In this document: positions 54,989 through 55,000 of the stretch, piece after piece
How the letters are laid out: every line of letters starts with the position of its first letter
Numbering within the stretch: the stretch's first letter is position 1
Source: Chrysomallon squamiferum
Lineage: Eukaryota > Mollusca > Gastropoda > Neomphalida > Peltospiridae
Length of the DNA: 55,000 nucleotides
Direction of reading: 5' to 3'
Assembly: GCA_012295275.1 (NCBI GenBank)
Contig: CM022665.1
Coordinates: forward strand, 39,062,295-39,117,294
Notes under the pieces: generated by a model
Seen by the model: only the letters and a program-made list of their open reading frames with translations
The model's database searches: none
Told to the model about the DNA's origin: nothing
Program-made: the position numbers and the translations under genes

Positions 54989-55000
54989 CAAAAACAAGCA
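51892..55000. repeat. Tandem array of about 775-bp units, at least four copies
   Basis: Units beginning CAAAAACAAGCAC start at 51892, 52673, 53444, 54217 and 54989 (spacings 781, 771, 773, 772). The array runs off the window. Copies look more than 90 percent alike. Each unit holds, in plus order: a conserved stretch with AGCGGTCAAGTCGCATC; a potential minus-strand donor; a CpG-bearing core with ATTGCGCA, CACGTG, ACGTCA and (copies 2-4) TGACGTCA; a possible plus-strand donor AAAAG|gtaaac; a TATC microsatellite; and a long poly(T) that closes the unit. Length differences lie mostly in poly(T) and TATC. Function unknown; it may be a satellite or a repeated promoter module. Confidence 0.95.
52174..52260. 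promoter_or_regulatory. Motif cluster in array copy 1 (C/EBP-like, E-box, ACGTCA)
   Basis: Seen: a palindromic ATTGCGCAAT at 52174-52183, an E-box CACGTG at 52188-52193, ACGTCA at 52211-52216 and GACGTCA at 52254-52260. All lie within 110 bp upstream (minus sense) of the candidate ATG at 52155. Copies 2, 3 and 4 carry full TGACGTCA palindromes at 53042, 53802 and 54575. These are known bZIP and bHLH recognition sequences; promoter activity is inferred from clustering and conservation among copies. Confidence 0.45.

Noticed and set aside
51892-55000. CRISPR or rDNA-like array
   Set aside because: The units are 775 bp and nearly identical throughout, with no spacer pattern and no ribosomal RNA sequence recognised.

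Overview
The window is AT-rich animal nuclear DNA. Genes are split into many short exons with GT...AG introns, intergenic tracts are long, and there are dense trinucleotide and dinucleotide microsatellites, homopolymer runs and decayed DNA transposons. The style (long AT-rich introns, ATT/GAT/TAC arrays, a lineage-type RBR ligase and an orphan rhodopsin-family receptor) suggests a lophotrochozoan, most likely a mollusc and perhaps a cephalopod. That placement is inference; nothing in the sequence proves it.

Layout. 1-7015 (+): the last 12 exons of an alpha/beta hydrolase of prolyl-oligopeptidase (S9) type, with the 5' end outside the window. 7016-13503: its 3' flank, intergenic DNA and microsatellites. 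13504-25816 (+): a complete 14-exon WDR26 gene (LisH, CTLH, WD40), with a piggyBac transposase fossil in intron 6 and a hAT transposase fossil in intron 8. 25817-35197: about 9.4 kb of convergent intergenic/3' flanking DNA with no gene seen, but with a strong 86-nt hairpin. 35198-37414 (-): a complete five-exon cornichon homologue (CNIH4). 38238-41349 (+): a two-exon RBR (RING-IBR-RING2) ubiquitin ligase, divergent from CNIH4, whose small first exon is spliced across a large TC microsatellite. 42824-43882 (-): a single-coding-exon class A GPCR. 48285-48839 (-): a MULE-like transposase pseudogene. 49154-52155 (-): a tentative unrecognised gene whose splice phases agree from exon to exon. 51892-55000: a tandem array of about 775-bp units (four full copies and the start of a fifth), each with a conserved CpG-bearing core of CACGTG and ACGTCA-type motifs.

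How the parts relate. WDR26 (a CTLH ubiquitin-ligase subunit) and the RBR ligase are both ubiquitin-system genes, and CNIH4 is an ER export receptor that in mammals handles GPCRs. Their proximity to each other and to the GPCR is probably chance. The most unusual structure is the right-hand array: on the minus strand its first copy carries a possible first exon whose splice phase fits two downstream exons, so the array may be a repeated promoter/first-exon module of an unknown gene.
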